A stretch of DNA of 64,000 nucleotides from Magnaporthiopsis rhizophila (taxonomy: Eukaryota; Ascomycota; Sordariomycetes; Magnaporthales; Magnaporthaceae): positions 434,001-498,000 of the forward strand of contig PYSS01000010.1 of assembly GCA_003049465.1 (NCBI GenBank), written 5' to 3'. A program made the position numbers and the translations under genes. Below, piece after piece: positions 34,298 through 45,114 of the stretch (positions are counted from its first letter, which is position 1; every line of letters starts with the position of its first letter). The notes beneath the pieces were generated by a model. It was not told where the DNA came from. It was given only the letters and a program-made list of their open reading frames with translations, and ran no database searches.

Positions 34298-36157
34298 ATA
34301 TGGTTTATAAGCAAATGCACCACATAAGCAAATGCAATACAAATTGCATTTATGCATTAATCGAACTTTATCCGCGAATATTTTCACAACAAATAATGGC
34401 AAACAAAAGCAACAAAAGCCAAATTATTCTTGCTTTTTAGGCAGTTATAACGGATCCAAATTTAAATATCCGAAAGGCCGCCGCAATTTATAAAATTAAC
34501 CATATAATATTATCTCGGTAAAAGTGCGGCCAACCTGCTCGATGCAATACCATGCCCAAATTATAAAAATTAACAAAATCCGAAAAAAAAGCGCTAATTA
34601 AATATATCTTTGAGCTGGATTTCCGCGCATTCCCTCCCCGGCTTTTTGGTATTAAAAATATGGCCAACCGATTGTTTGCTAAATATAACGCGGGCGTTAT
34701 TAATAAAAACTGGGTTGCAAATTTTATTAAATGCTGCGCAAAGCTTGGCATACGCTGGATTCGAAAATATAATTACCAAAGGGCCAAATGCAAAAATCCC
34801 AAGCTTATTTTTGCCTGGTTTAATTTTGTGCAAAATATTATAATTAAATATGGTATTTAGGATAATAATATTTATAATTTTAATAAAACCAGCTTTTTTA
34901 TAGGCATAATTGTTATTATTATAATTATTATAATATTAAAAAGCTGTGATAAAATAAAGCTAATCCAGCCTAATAATCGGAAATGGGCTATAATTATCCA
35001 AAAAATTAATAATTACGGCTGGGTGATCCCCCTTTTTGTTATTGTTAAAAAACAGTACTATTTGGCTAATTGGTATTTAAAAACCAATCTTTTATGCAAT
35101 TAAATTATTTTAATAAATTTTAACGGGTAAATTACAAATAAGCTTAGCCTGAAATGGATTTGGTATTTCGATAAATATATTATGTTGCATATAAAAGGCC
35201 GTTATCGTTTATTAATACTGGACAAATACAAAAATTATTATTCGACGGATTTTAAATTTATTACCAAAAATATAATATTATTATGCTTTGTATACCTTTG
35301 CATTCGTTTTATTTTTTTTAACCATTTAACGTTAAATATTTTAACCTGTTAAAAAAAGCATACAATTAATAAATTAAAAATTTGATAAGGTTATATATTA
35401 ATTATATAACCAAAATTAAATTTCTTTCGGGGTTTAAAACGGTATTTTTTAATTTTATAACCGAAAAAAATATCCGAGGAGGTTTTTAAAAGGCTGGTTT
35501 TATTTTTTTCAATCCGGATTCGGTTTTAAAAAAGCTAAATGTAAAATTACAAACCCTAATTTCCCCAAGGGAGCTTTTAAGCGATGCCGAACTTTAAATT
35601 TCCAAAATGCCCCAAATAATTAAGGATGCAATTTTACAATCCAAATATATTAAAATTCGGATCTCCAATTATCGGGGCAGCTTTTCGATATTAATATTAA
35701 CGGTTATAGACCAGCTAACGAAAAGGGCCAGGGTGATTATGCATCGGATCAATCTTTTGAAAAAAAAGTGCTCCAAAGTACAAAAAGCAAACACAGCGCT
35801 AAACAAACGCCGAAAGGCTAAAAAAATATGTGTTTAATAAAAAGGGTTATTTACTGTCGAAAATGTACAAGGTGCTTTGGACCAGAAGGAGCTGGATGGG
35901 TAGCTATAGCAAAAAATGCAAAATTAAAAGGGTCAAAAAAGGAGGGCAATAATAATTTATTAGCGATATAGCACCTGCGGCAAAACCGGACACAATACGC
36001 GTATTTGCCAAAAGGATATAGAAATGTTTAATATATATAGTTCCGAATAGTTTGAATGGATTCCTGGTATTGTTGGGTTGGCATGCGCGTTGATTAACTG
36101 AAGGTCGGGTTATTGTATTGCATTTGCTTGTGTGGTGCACTCGCTTGTGAACCACGT
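34298..36157 (+). mobile_element. Pogo/Fot1-type DNA transposon A (1860 bp, dead)
   Basis: Imperfect TIRs of about 43 bp (left ATATGGTTTATAAGC, right, as reverse complement, ACGTGGTTCACAAGC) with TA on both sides (34296-34297 and 36158-36159). The mismatches are those of C-to-T/G-to-A mutation. One transposase relic lies inside on the plus strand. Confidence 0.88.
34390..35870 (+). pseudogene. Pogo-family transposase relic in element A
   Basis: Frame pieces preserve the order of a fungal pogo transposase: the CENP-B-type DNA-binding part (SEKKALIKYIF.LDFRAFP, then NRLFAKYNAGVINKNWV and a YQRAKCKNPK block near 34660-34860), the DDE start NNIYNFNKT.FFIG near 34865-34905, and the tail ANTALNKRRKAKK near 35785-35825. 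Many stops are TAA/TAG where the family has Gln or Trp, typical of RIP. The reading frame differs between the N- and C-terminal parts, so an indel or intron lies between them. Confidence 0.85.
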
Positions 36158-36652
36158 TATTATTATATAAATTAACCTATTATGAAATTATTTATGATTT
36201 TACCTTATATATAATTTGTATAACATAATTTATTAGTGTGTGCCATATATCAGTATATGCCACACCCATACCGGACCTTTAATTAATCAACGCGCATACC
36301 AACCCAATAATACCAAAATCCATTTAAATTATTTGGAACTGTATATATCGAACATTTTTACTTTTTCCTGACAGGTGCGCGCATTGTGTCTGGTTTTGCC
36401 GCAGGTGCTACATCGTTAACAAATTATTATTGCCCTCCTTTATTAACCCCCATAATCGCGCATTTTTTACTATAGCTGCCTATCCAGTTCCTCCTGGTTC
36501 AGGGCATTTTGTATTTTTTTAACAATATATAACCCTTTTTGTCAAACATATATTTTTTTGGCCTTCCGGCATTTATTTAATGCTTTATTCGCTTTGCGTA
36601 ATAAAGCAATTTTGGCCTTAAAAAGGGCTATTTAATGCATTATCGAACTTGT

Positions 36653-37097
36653 TGTTACAATCACAGGCCTTTTGCTCCTAAGGTAGGGCACCTAAGGGTG
36701 GTGTTAAGCAGTACTGGTTTTGCAAGGTCGCTTTGCAAATAATCTGGGGTCTGGTAAGAACGTTATTTGTTATTGCTTGCGTAAAGGGGTACCTTAAAGC
36801 TAATTTAGGTTAACTAATACCAAAACCTCAGTTAAAAATTACCTAGCACAATAAGAAACCTTGCCTTATATACCCGTGCTTTTTTTATACCAGATCCGTG
36901 CTATATTTGTTATATCCGTTATGTTATATAATAAATATGTCAGATATATTACCCGTGCTTAGGTAAGTGCCTGGTTATGTGATTTTTTTAGCTTAGCTTT
37001 AATTATTCGGCCCCTGGCCTTTATAATTACGGGGTAAAAGCGTCCCGTTGGGGGTTAGCCCTAACCTTTCTGTTTTCTGCCAGCTATGGTCGTAATA
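36653..37097 (-). repeat. 3' LTR of retroelement C
   Basis: Starts TGTTACAATC and ends GGTCGTAATA (ancestral TAACA changed by G-to-A/C-to-T). It is about 47 bp shorter than its partner because of missing copies in an internal ATATCTGTTATATCCG-type repeat. Confidence 0.85.
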
Positions 37098-37846
37098 TTA
37101 GGTTTCCCCTTTTAGGCCAAATTCCTTTGGCCAAAACCTGCAATCCTGTTTTTTTATCAATAATAAGTACTTTTTTTCCTTACTATCTTCCGTTCCCTTT
37201 TTTTAACAAAATATCCGGTCGGGTGCAAAAATAAAAAAATATTAGCGTGCGGTTCACTGCCCATTGCAACATTCTTTTTGCTACCCTTTTGTTTTTTTTT
37301 GTTAAAATGCCTTTCTCTTTTTTTTACGAATTTTTTGGCCGCTTTTGCTGCAAAATTTCCCCTCGAGATTTTTTTTTGATACGTGGAATATATTCGGCAG
37401 GGGCGTTTTTATTATAATATTTTTGGGCCTACCCCCGAATAGCTTCAATTAATTAAGGACCAGCACGCCAAATTGAAAACCAAATTAAAAGCTGCAAAAG
37501 AACGGCGCCGGGCTATTAAGCAAAAACTGTTTGTTATTAGCGCCCAAATTAAGCGGTTATACAAGCAAAAAAAAATATGGTTTGAAAAAAAAATGCGTGC
37601 AATCCGCCGCAAAATTAACACCGTGGAGGAATTGGAGCGGATTAAACGGAAAAAGGCCAAACAGGCAGTTGCACAGGCCCCTATTATACTTTTAAATTTG
37701 CTGGTTTCCGACTTTTCTCCGTTATTTCCGAGCTGGGCCAATTATAGGGTTAATTCTAATTTTAATCTGTTAGTTTTGTTTTAACCAGGTAAATTATTTT
37801 GGTACGGGCGTTCCAAGCCGAAATTTAAATTCCGGCATTAGGGTTA
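37098..37846 (-). other. 3' internal part of retroelement C, between pol end and 3' LTR
   Basis: On the minus strand the pol frame ends with a LGTPVPK-like tail near 37800-37845, joining across the R1 insertion to the chromodomain at 45.2 kb. The rest is the non-pol 3' region that carries the antisense open frame 37473-37784. Confidence 0.75.
37473..37784 (+). CDS. Antisense coiled-coil open frame in retroelement C
   Basis: A 103-codon intact frame on the strand opposite pol, starting at ATT or a nearby codon rather than a clear ATG (ALKTKLKAAKERRRAIKQKL is its start region), very rich in Lys/Arg/Glu and predicted coiled coil for about 60 residues, then EELERIKRKKAKQ and a hydrophobic-acidic tail ending NLLVLF. 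Clear relics of the same frame occur at the same place in R1 (about 43985-44290, minus) and R3 (about 49640-49917, plus). Coiled-coil frames of this kind beside fungal gypsy elements are familiar, but I cannot name a function. It survives without stops in copy C although the surrounding DNA is RIP-altered. Confidence 0.45.
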   Translation: MKTKLKAAKERRRAIKQKLFVISAQIKRLYKQKKIWFEKKMRAIRRKINTVEELERIKRKKAKQAVAQAPIILLNLLVSDFSPLFPSWANYRVNSNFNLLVLF

Positions 37847-37851
37847 ACTTC

Positions 37852-38345
37852 TGTTACGACCACAGCTGGCAGGGGGCAGAAGGGCTGGGGCTAACCCCCA
37901 GCACAACGCTTTTACCCCGCAGTCATAAAAGCCAAAAGCTGAATAACTAAAACCAGAACGGTGCAAAGGGTTACGTAACCAGGTACTTACCTAATCAGGA
38001 TCTGTGGATCTGCAGCAAAGCAACAAATCCAAAAATCTGTGGATCTGTAACAAAATAACAAATCCAAAAATTTGTGGATCTATAGCAAAGCAACAAATCT
38101 AAAAAAACATAATACGAAAAGGTTACGGATATATAAAAATAAAAATTTCCTATTGTGTTAGATAATTTTTAATTAAGGTTTTGGTATTAATTAACCTAAA
38201 TTAGCTCCAAAACAACCCTTTGGGCAAATAATTGAAACTTTTGTTATTATTCCAGTTTCCCAGCACAAGCAACCTTGTAAAAATTATACTGCTTAACACC
38301 TTTTTTAACGTACCCTACCCTAAAAGCAAAAAACTATTTGTAACA
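37852..38345 (+). repeat. 5' LTR of R1
   Basis: 494 bp, from TGTTACGACC to TTGTAACA. It contains a GC-rich hairpin (GGGGCTAACCCC), three tandem copies of a unit with GGATCTG..GCAAAGCAACAAATC, and a TATATAAA box near 38133. Confidence 0.9.
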
Positions 38346-38419
38346 TTTTAACTGATCCTATTTAGTATTTACCAAAGGTAACGAGCAATAATAATTATAT
38401 TAACCGCAGGTAAAAAACC

Positions 38420-41400
38420 CGAAAATATTATTATTGCTGGCAAACTGTATAATAATCTTTCGGCAGCCATACAAATATTTATTACGAAAATCGAAAAATT
38501 TAAAAAAGTTTAAACCAAACCTTATATTACCGTTAAATTTTACAAATTCCTTTTACCTGATAAATACGATAGGAAAAAAAGCAAAATCAAAATGTTCCTG
38601 ACCAAATATAAAGGATATTTTTTGTTTTATCGAGATTATTTCCAGCAAAAAAAATAAAAAATTACTTATACAGTTATATATTTGAATAGCAAGGTTAAGG
38701 ACTGATTCGAACCTATTTGGTTTAATTATTTAAAAGGGCATAATAAATCCAAAAAAAAAACCAAACTAATATTTGCTAATTTCGAAAAGTTTGGAGAAAA
38801 GGTTGCAAAAATTTTCGAACAAATCGATAAAAAACGGATAACCGAAAAAAAATTATTTTAGCTCCGGTAAAAAAGCCCTATATTAATTTATATTTTCAAA
38901 TTTTAATAACTGGTTAATAAATTTAATTAAACGGAAAATACTAAAATAATCCAGCTTTATTAAAGGCTAAAAAATAACGTGAAAAATAAGCTATCCAAAC
39001 AGGAATAATCTGAAAATTTTATCGATTATATTATCACGGCCGTCTGTATTAGCAACAAACTGTACAAATATTATTTTGAAAAAAAAATTCAGCAAATTAA
39101 ACCAATAATGCAAAATAATAAAACTAACCAAAAAAAAGCAAAATAATAATAATTTATAATTTATAATATATATCCTGGATTTATAAATTTTAGCACTGGA
39201 ATTATATACCAGCAAAAAAAACAGAAATATATTAGGTTTAAAAATTTAAAAAATAGGAAATATTTTAAATATGGGAAAAAAAACACATTAAAAAAAATTA
39301 TCCGTAAAAAAACCAATAAACGGCTATCCTTTGCCAAAAAAACGCGCAAAAAAAAAACGAACCTATAATTTCGGCCTTATCCAAAATAATATAATAAATA
39401 AAAAAAAAACCTATATTTTAAAATATTATTTAGCTAAATTTATTATTTTAATAAAAATTATATAATGCATTATTTTGATAAAAATGCTATAAAATATTAC
39501 CCAAAATAATAAATTGTTATAATATAACGGATCGATTAATTCCGGTTCGGTAACCAAAAAAAAATTGGGATAAATACTAACCCCATAATATCCGAAAAAA
39601 AAATAACGCAGCAGCACACGTTTCGGAAAAATTTAAAAAACTAGCTTAATACAAAAGCATATTAAATATCTTAATTAATAATTCCGAAAAAAACTTAAAT
39701 ATAAATATAAAAATAAAACAGCTTTTGGGCCAAACATATTTAATATAAATTTAAAAAAAAAATTAAACCTAATAATGCTTAAAAAAATTATAAAAACGGA
39801 CCTTACCAATAAAAAATTTAACAAATAATAACGGTAATATATTATTAATTTCAAAAAATTTTAGCAAAAATTTGATCAATAATTAATTAATACAAAAAAA
39901 TAATCCCCTATAACCAAAAAAAAATACAAAAAGTATATATTTTATTTAAATTCCTGAAAATAAACCGATAATTTTAGGATCAGCCCAAACCTATCGATAG
40001 TTTAATATGCAAAAAACTAGCGCAAAACGATAAAAAAAAGCTTTTAAATTGGTTAAAAAATAACCAATCGATTATTTATTATAAAGTATTATTCGAAAAT
40101 ATTCCAAACCTAAACCAGCAATTAATGCAGCTATATATATTAAATTATAAAAATATAAACCCTAATATAGGCTATTATAACGAACTTTTTTGGGCCAAAT
40201 ACCTGTATAATAATTATCGATAATATATAACCAAAAAATTAAAACACGATTTTTTTCCACAAAAAAAAAAGGACCAGTGCAATATCTATAATAAAAATAC
40301 CAGTTTCCGAAATAATAAATAACAAAAATGGGTTATAAAAATTTCGCAGCAATTTTCGAGCTATTACCAGCGTATTTTATAATATACCTAGCAAAAATCC
40401 TTATATACCAGATATGCGGAAAACCGGAGTGCAAAATATATATAAAAAAAAAAGCAAAGGCCTAAACAGATAAATTTGCCCGATTAACAGGAATAATTAA
40501 GGCCCGGAAATAAATGCCCCAAACAAAAAATTAAAAAACTCACCCAAAAATAAGGCACAAATAAAACAATAATTAGCAAAATTTTTAGCAATAATAATCA
40601 CCGACCAGTATAAATATATCAGAATAATAATATATTAAAAAAGGCAAAAAATAAAAATTATAATCGATTATAAAGCCCAAAAAAATTATTTTTCGCCAAA
40701 AATAATAAAAAAGTATAATATTCCAACATATTAAAAAAAGGAACCATATAACCTTATAATAATAAAATAGGAGCCAATCACATTTAACAAAAGAAAAATT
40801 GATACTAAAACTGATTAATTTAAATTTCGATTTTTAAAAAAAACCTGCAAAATAACCCTGGATATTATAAATATAAAAGGGGAAAACCTGATTTTAAACT
40901 TTCCATAATTTAAAAAATATAATCCTTTAATAAATTGGATTACCGAACAAATCCAATAAAAGAAATTGCTATTAACCAATAAAAAAGCCCAATAGCCACG
41001 GATCCCGGGTAATAAAAAACGAATGCCAAAAAAAATAATTGCAATAGCAGCAAAATTTAGCAATTAACCCTGGCAAACCGCACCAACCAAAATGCTAATA
41101 AACATAAATGCAAATAAATTTAACAAATAAAAAATTACCAAAAAAAAATTTAAAAATATTTCTAAAAAATACCACAAATATTAAAAACTGTTCCAAAAAA
41201 ATTTAAAAACGGTATTATTAAAATATGGACCGTTTAACCATAAAATTAAGCTTAAACCAAAAGTATAACTTAAATATTAAAAACTGTACCGATTAAATCC
41301 TCGATAAAAAAAGCTATTATAGGAACAGTTTAAGGAAAAAATTAGAAAGGGATTTACCAAACCTTTTAATTTTCCTATAAAATATAAAATTTTGTTTATT

Positions 41401-43980
41401 CCTAAAAAAAATGGGAAAAAACGGATATATATCGATTATTATCCGTTAAATTAGGAAATAATAAAAAATCGGTATTTTTTACCCTTAATTAATAAATTTA
41501 AAGATAGGTTTAAAAAAAGCCGGTGGTTTATAACCCTAAATTTATGCAAAATTTATAACCTGCTAAAAATTAAAAAAAGGGATAAATAAAAAACCGCTTT
41601 TTGAACCAAGCTTAAAATTTTCGAATTACTGGTAATAATTTTCGGGTTTACCAATGCACCAGCCACGTTCCAGCAAATAATTAACCATATATTACGGGAG
41701 TATTTTAATATTTTCACCCTTATATATTTAAATAATATCCTAATTTTTTTAAAAATACTGGAAAAATACAAATAATATATGTATAAAATATTACAAAAGC
41801 TGCAAAACGCAAAACTTTTGGTTAACCCGGATAAATATATATAGCATTTCCTAAAGGTGGTTTTTTTTGGGTTTGTTATTAAATAAGGAAAAGTTTGGAT
41901 AAAACCTAAAAAGGTATAAGCGATAAAAAATTGGCCTGTATTTACCACGGTTAAAAAAATACAAAATTTTTTAAAATTTTAAAATTTTTACCGAAAATTT
42001 ATCCAAAATTTTAACAAAAGGGCTATATTATTTATAAATTTTACCAAAAATAATACCCAATTTTATTGGGGGATACAAAAATAAACAGCTTTCGAATTGC
42101 TAAAAAAAGCTATTATCCAAATACCGGTATTAATAATACCAAACCCAGAAAAACCTTTTAAAGTTAAAATTAATGCGTTAAATTTTGCTATTAAAAAATA
42201 GCTGGAACAGCAAAACGACCAAAAAAAGTTACACTTTTATGCATTTTTTTTGCAAAAGTTAAATAAACCTAAGCTAAATTATCAAATTTATAACAAAAAG
42301 CTTTTTGCTATTATTAAAATTTTGGAAAAATAAAAGGTATATTTGTGCAAAATTAATTATCAAATTATAATATATACTAATCACAAAAACCTGTTACAAT
42401 TTACCACTAATTAAATGCTAAATAAAAAATAAATCCAATAAAATTAATTTTTTCAAAATTATAACCTCCGAATTAAAATCAGGAAAAGGTTAAAAAACGG
42501 CCAAATAAATGCTTTAAACTATTAATTGAATTATTAGATAGATATATTACCAAAAATATGCGCAGTTTTGGCCAAAGGATCAAATAAATCCCTGATTTTG
42601 GCGCAGCAGGCATTGGCCAAAACAACCCAACAAAAAAACTGAACCCCAAAAAAAATCCAGCAGGTTCATAGCTAAATGGCTAATAAATATTAAAAGGTTA
42701 TTAAAACCTGGAAAAAGCTTTAATAATATCACAGGTTTATAAAAATTTATGCCGAAATACAAAATGCAATTAAAAATTACAAAAATTGTGCAAAAAATAA
42801 AACCAGCAGGCACAAATCTTATGGTTTGCTGCAATTTTTGCCAGCATTTAGCAAAATATGGCAAAAAGTTACGGCAAATTTTGTTACAGGGCTATCCAAA
42901 TTAAAAAAATCCCTTACAAATGTTTAGTATAATAATATTATAATAATAATCGACCGATTTACCAAATATGCTATATATTTACCATTTAAAAAAAATGCAA
43001 AGGTTATAAACCTAGCTTATATTTTTATCCGGAATATAATTGCGAAATACGGAATACCGGAATATATAATTTTAAACCAAAACAAATTGTTCAATAACAA
43101 GTTTTGGAAACAGCTTATAGCAAATTTAGGTGCGGAATATACTTTTTTCATAATTTATTATTTTTAAATAAATAAGCAAATAAAACGAACAAATTAAACC
43201 ATAAAATAATATTTATATTATTTTATTAATTATAAATAAAATAATTGGGTATAATTATTTTTTATAGTATAATTTGCATATAATAGTTTAATATACGAAA
43301 GTACGGGAATCATACCGTTTTATACAAATTACGGGTATATATTTACGGTATATAAAAAACCCAGGGCAGAATTATATACCTTAACAGCCGAAATACAGGT
43401 GAAAAAATTTATTAAACTGCACGAAAATCTCCAGATAAAACTAAAAAAATTACAATAATATATATTTATGCAGGCTAATAAAAAAAAATCAAAAAACCGA
43501 TTTTTAAAAAAAAAAATAACATTTATCTTTTTTAATACAATATTAAAATAAAATAATCAAACAATAAATTAAACTATAAAAAATTGGGACTGTTTAAAAT
43601 TCTAAAAAAGGTTTTTAATATTAATTACAAATTTTAACTGCCACTAATTATATATAACTATCCGATTTTTTATATAAACTTGCTTAAATTAGTATTACCA
43701 GGGTTTAAAAATAACAAATTAATAAAAATTAACCCAAAATAAAAGTACAAAATTGAAAAAATTTTGGACAAAAATATTATCGATAAAACTAAATATTATT
43801 TAATTAAATAGGCAGGATATAAGGTTAAAAAAAGCATTAAAAAAAAGAAGATAAACCTAAAGGGTATATTAAAAATTTTCGAAAAGTACCGGCAAAAGGC
43901 CTTTGGAAAGGAATTAATACCAATGCTAAAATTCGGATTTCGATTCGGAACACCAGTACTAAAATAATTTACCTGGTTAA
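38420..43980 (+). pseudogene. gag-pol relic of R1
   Basis: The order is that of a Ty3/gypsy chromovirus. Gag: FEPIW.NYLKGHNKSKK near 38710-38750. Protease: ITLDIINIKGENLIL..PWFKKYN near 40850-40930. Reverse transcriptase: FIPKKNGKKRIYIDYYPLN near 41398-41452, GFTNAPATF near 41642-41672 and YLNNILIF (catalytic YxDD, Asp lost) near 41725-41748. RNase H near 42130-42420, integrase core near 42900-43140, and a C-terminal chromodomain near 43740-43910 with KYYLIK*AGYK, where the family's Trp is now TAG. I give no repaired reading frame. Confidence 0.88.
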
Positions 43981-43984
43981 AATA

Positions 43985-44290
43985 AAACTAACAGATTAAG
44001 GTTAGGGTTAACCCTGTAATTGGCCCAGCCTGGAAATAATAAAGGAAAATCGGGGGTTAGCAGGTTTGGAAAAGTAATAGGGGCCTAAACAGCCGCCTTT
44101 TCGGCTTTTTCCTGCTTAATCTGCTCCAATTCCTTAATATTATCGATTTTGCAACGAACAGCACATATTATTTTTTGTAACCATATTTGTTTTTATTATC
44201 GCAAATTAAAAAAAAAAATTTTCCGCTTTTTTTAGCTCGGTTTTCAGCTTATTATACTAAATTATAATATTCCGAAGCTCGATAAACAAA
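43985..44290 (-). pseudogene. Antisense coiled-coil frame relic in R1
   Basis: Same relative position and content as the frame at 37473-37784 (IKELEQIKQEKAEKAAV, then APITFPNLLTPDF), with a TAG where copy C has Gln. Boundaries approximate. Confidence 0.6.
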
Positions 44291-44615
44291 AAATTTAAAA
44301 CGTTATAATTAAAACGGTTAATATAAAAGCATTTTATGCACCGAAAAAAATTTTAAAGGAAGGCCGTACATAAAGCGTAACCCAAAAATTCGCAATAAAA
44401 ACAGGAAAATATATCAAAAGAATAAAGAAAAATAACAGTTAAAAGCTTTTTGTAATGAAAGATTTTTTTGGCAAAACGGTATTTTTGCACCCGACCGGAT
44501 ATTTTATCAGAAAAAGGGGGATAAAAAATAGCAAAAAAGGGAAATATTTATTATTAATAAAAGAATAGGGCTGCAAATATAGCCAAAGGGATTTGGCCTA
44601 AAAAGGGAAACCTAA

Positions 44616-45109
44616 TATTACGATTATAATTGGCAGGGGGCAAAAAGGCTGGGGCTAACCCCCAATATAACACTTTTACCCTGCAGTTATAAAAGCCAAA
44701 TGTTAAATAACTAAAACCAGAACGATGCAAAGGGTTACGTAACCAGGTATTTACCTAATCAGGATTTGTGGATTTGCAGCAAAGCAATAAATTTAAGGAT
44801 TTGTGGATTTGTAACAAAATAACAGATCCAAAGATTTATGGATTTGTAACAAAGCAATAAATCTAAAAAAACATGGTACAAAAGGGTTACGGATATATAA
44901 AGGTAAAGGTTTTTTATTGTATCGGATAATTTTTAACTAAGGTTTTGGTATTAGTTAACCTAAATTAGCTCCAAAGCAACCCTTTGGGCAAACAATCGAA
45001 ACCTTTATTATTATTTCAGTTTTTTAGCACAAGCGATCTTGTGAAAATTATACTGCTTAACACCTCTCCTAGCGTATCTTACCCTAGGAGCAAAGAACCG
45101 TTTGTAACA
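44616..45109 (+). repeat. 3' LTR of R1
   Basis: 494 bp, starting TATTACGATT (ancestral TGTTACGA) and ending TTGTAACA. Equal in length to the 5' LTR; the differences seen are mainly C/T and G/A. Confidence 0.9.
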
Positions 45110-45114
45110 ACTTC

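Larger units (their letters stand above)
37852..45109 (+). mobile_element. LTR retroelement R1, Ty3/gypsy chromovirus, 7258 bp, plus strand
   Basis: Complete element with 494-bp LTRs, flanked by a perfect 5-bp target duplication ACTTC (37847-37851 and 45110-45114). It inserted into the 3' part of retroelement C. All coding capacity is lost to TAA/TAG stops. Confidence 0.92.

Noticed and set aside
37990..38105. Spaced repeats in the R1 LTR considered as a CRISPR array
   Set aside because: Three degenerate tandem units in a eukaryotic LTR, without distinct spacers.
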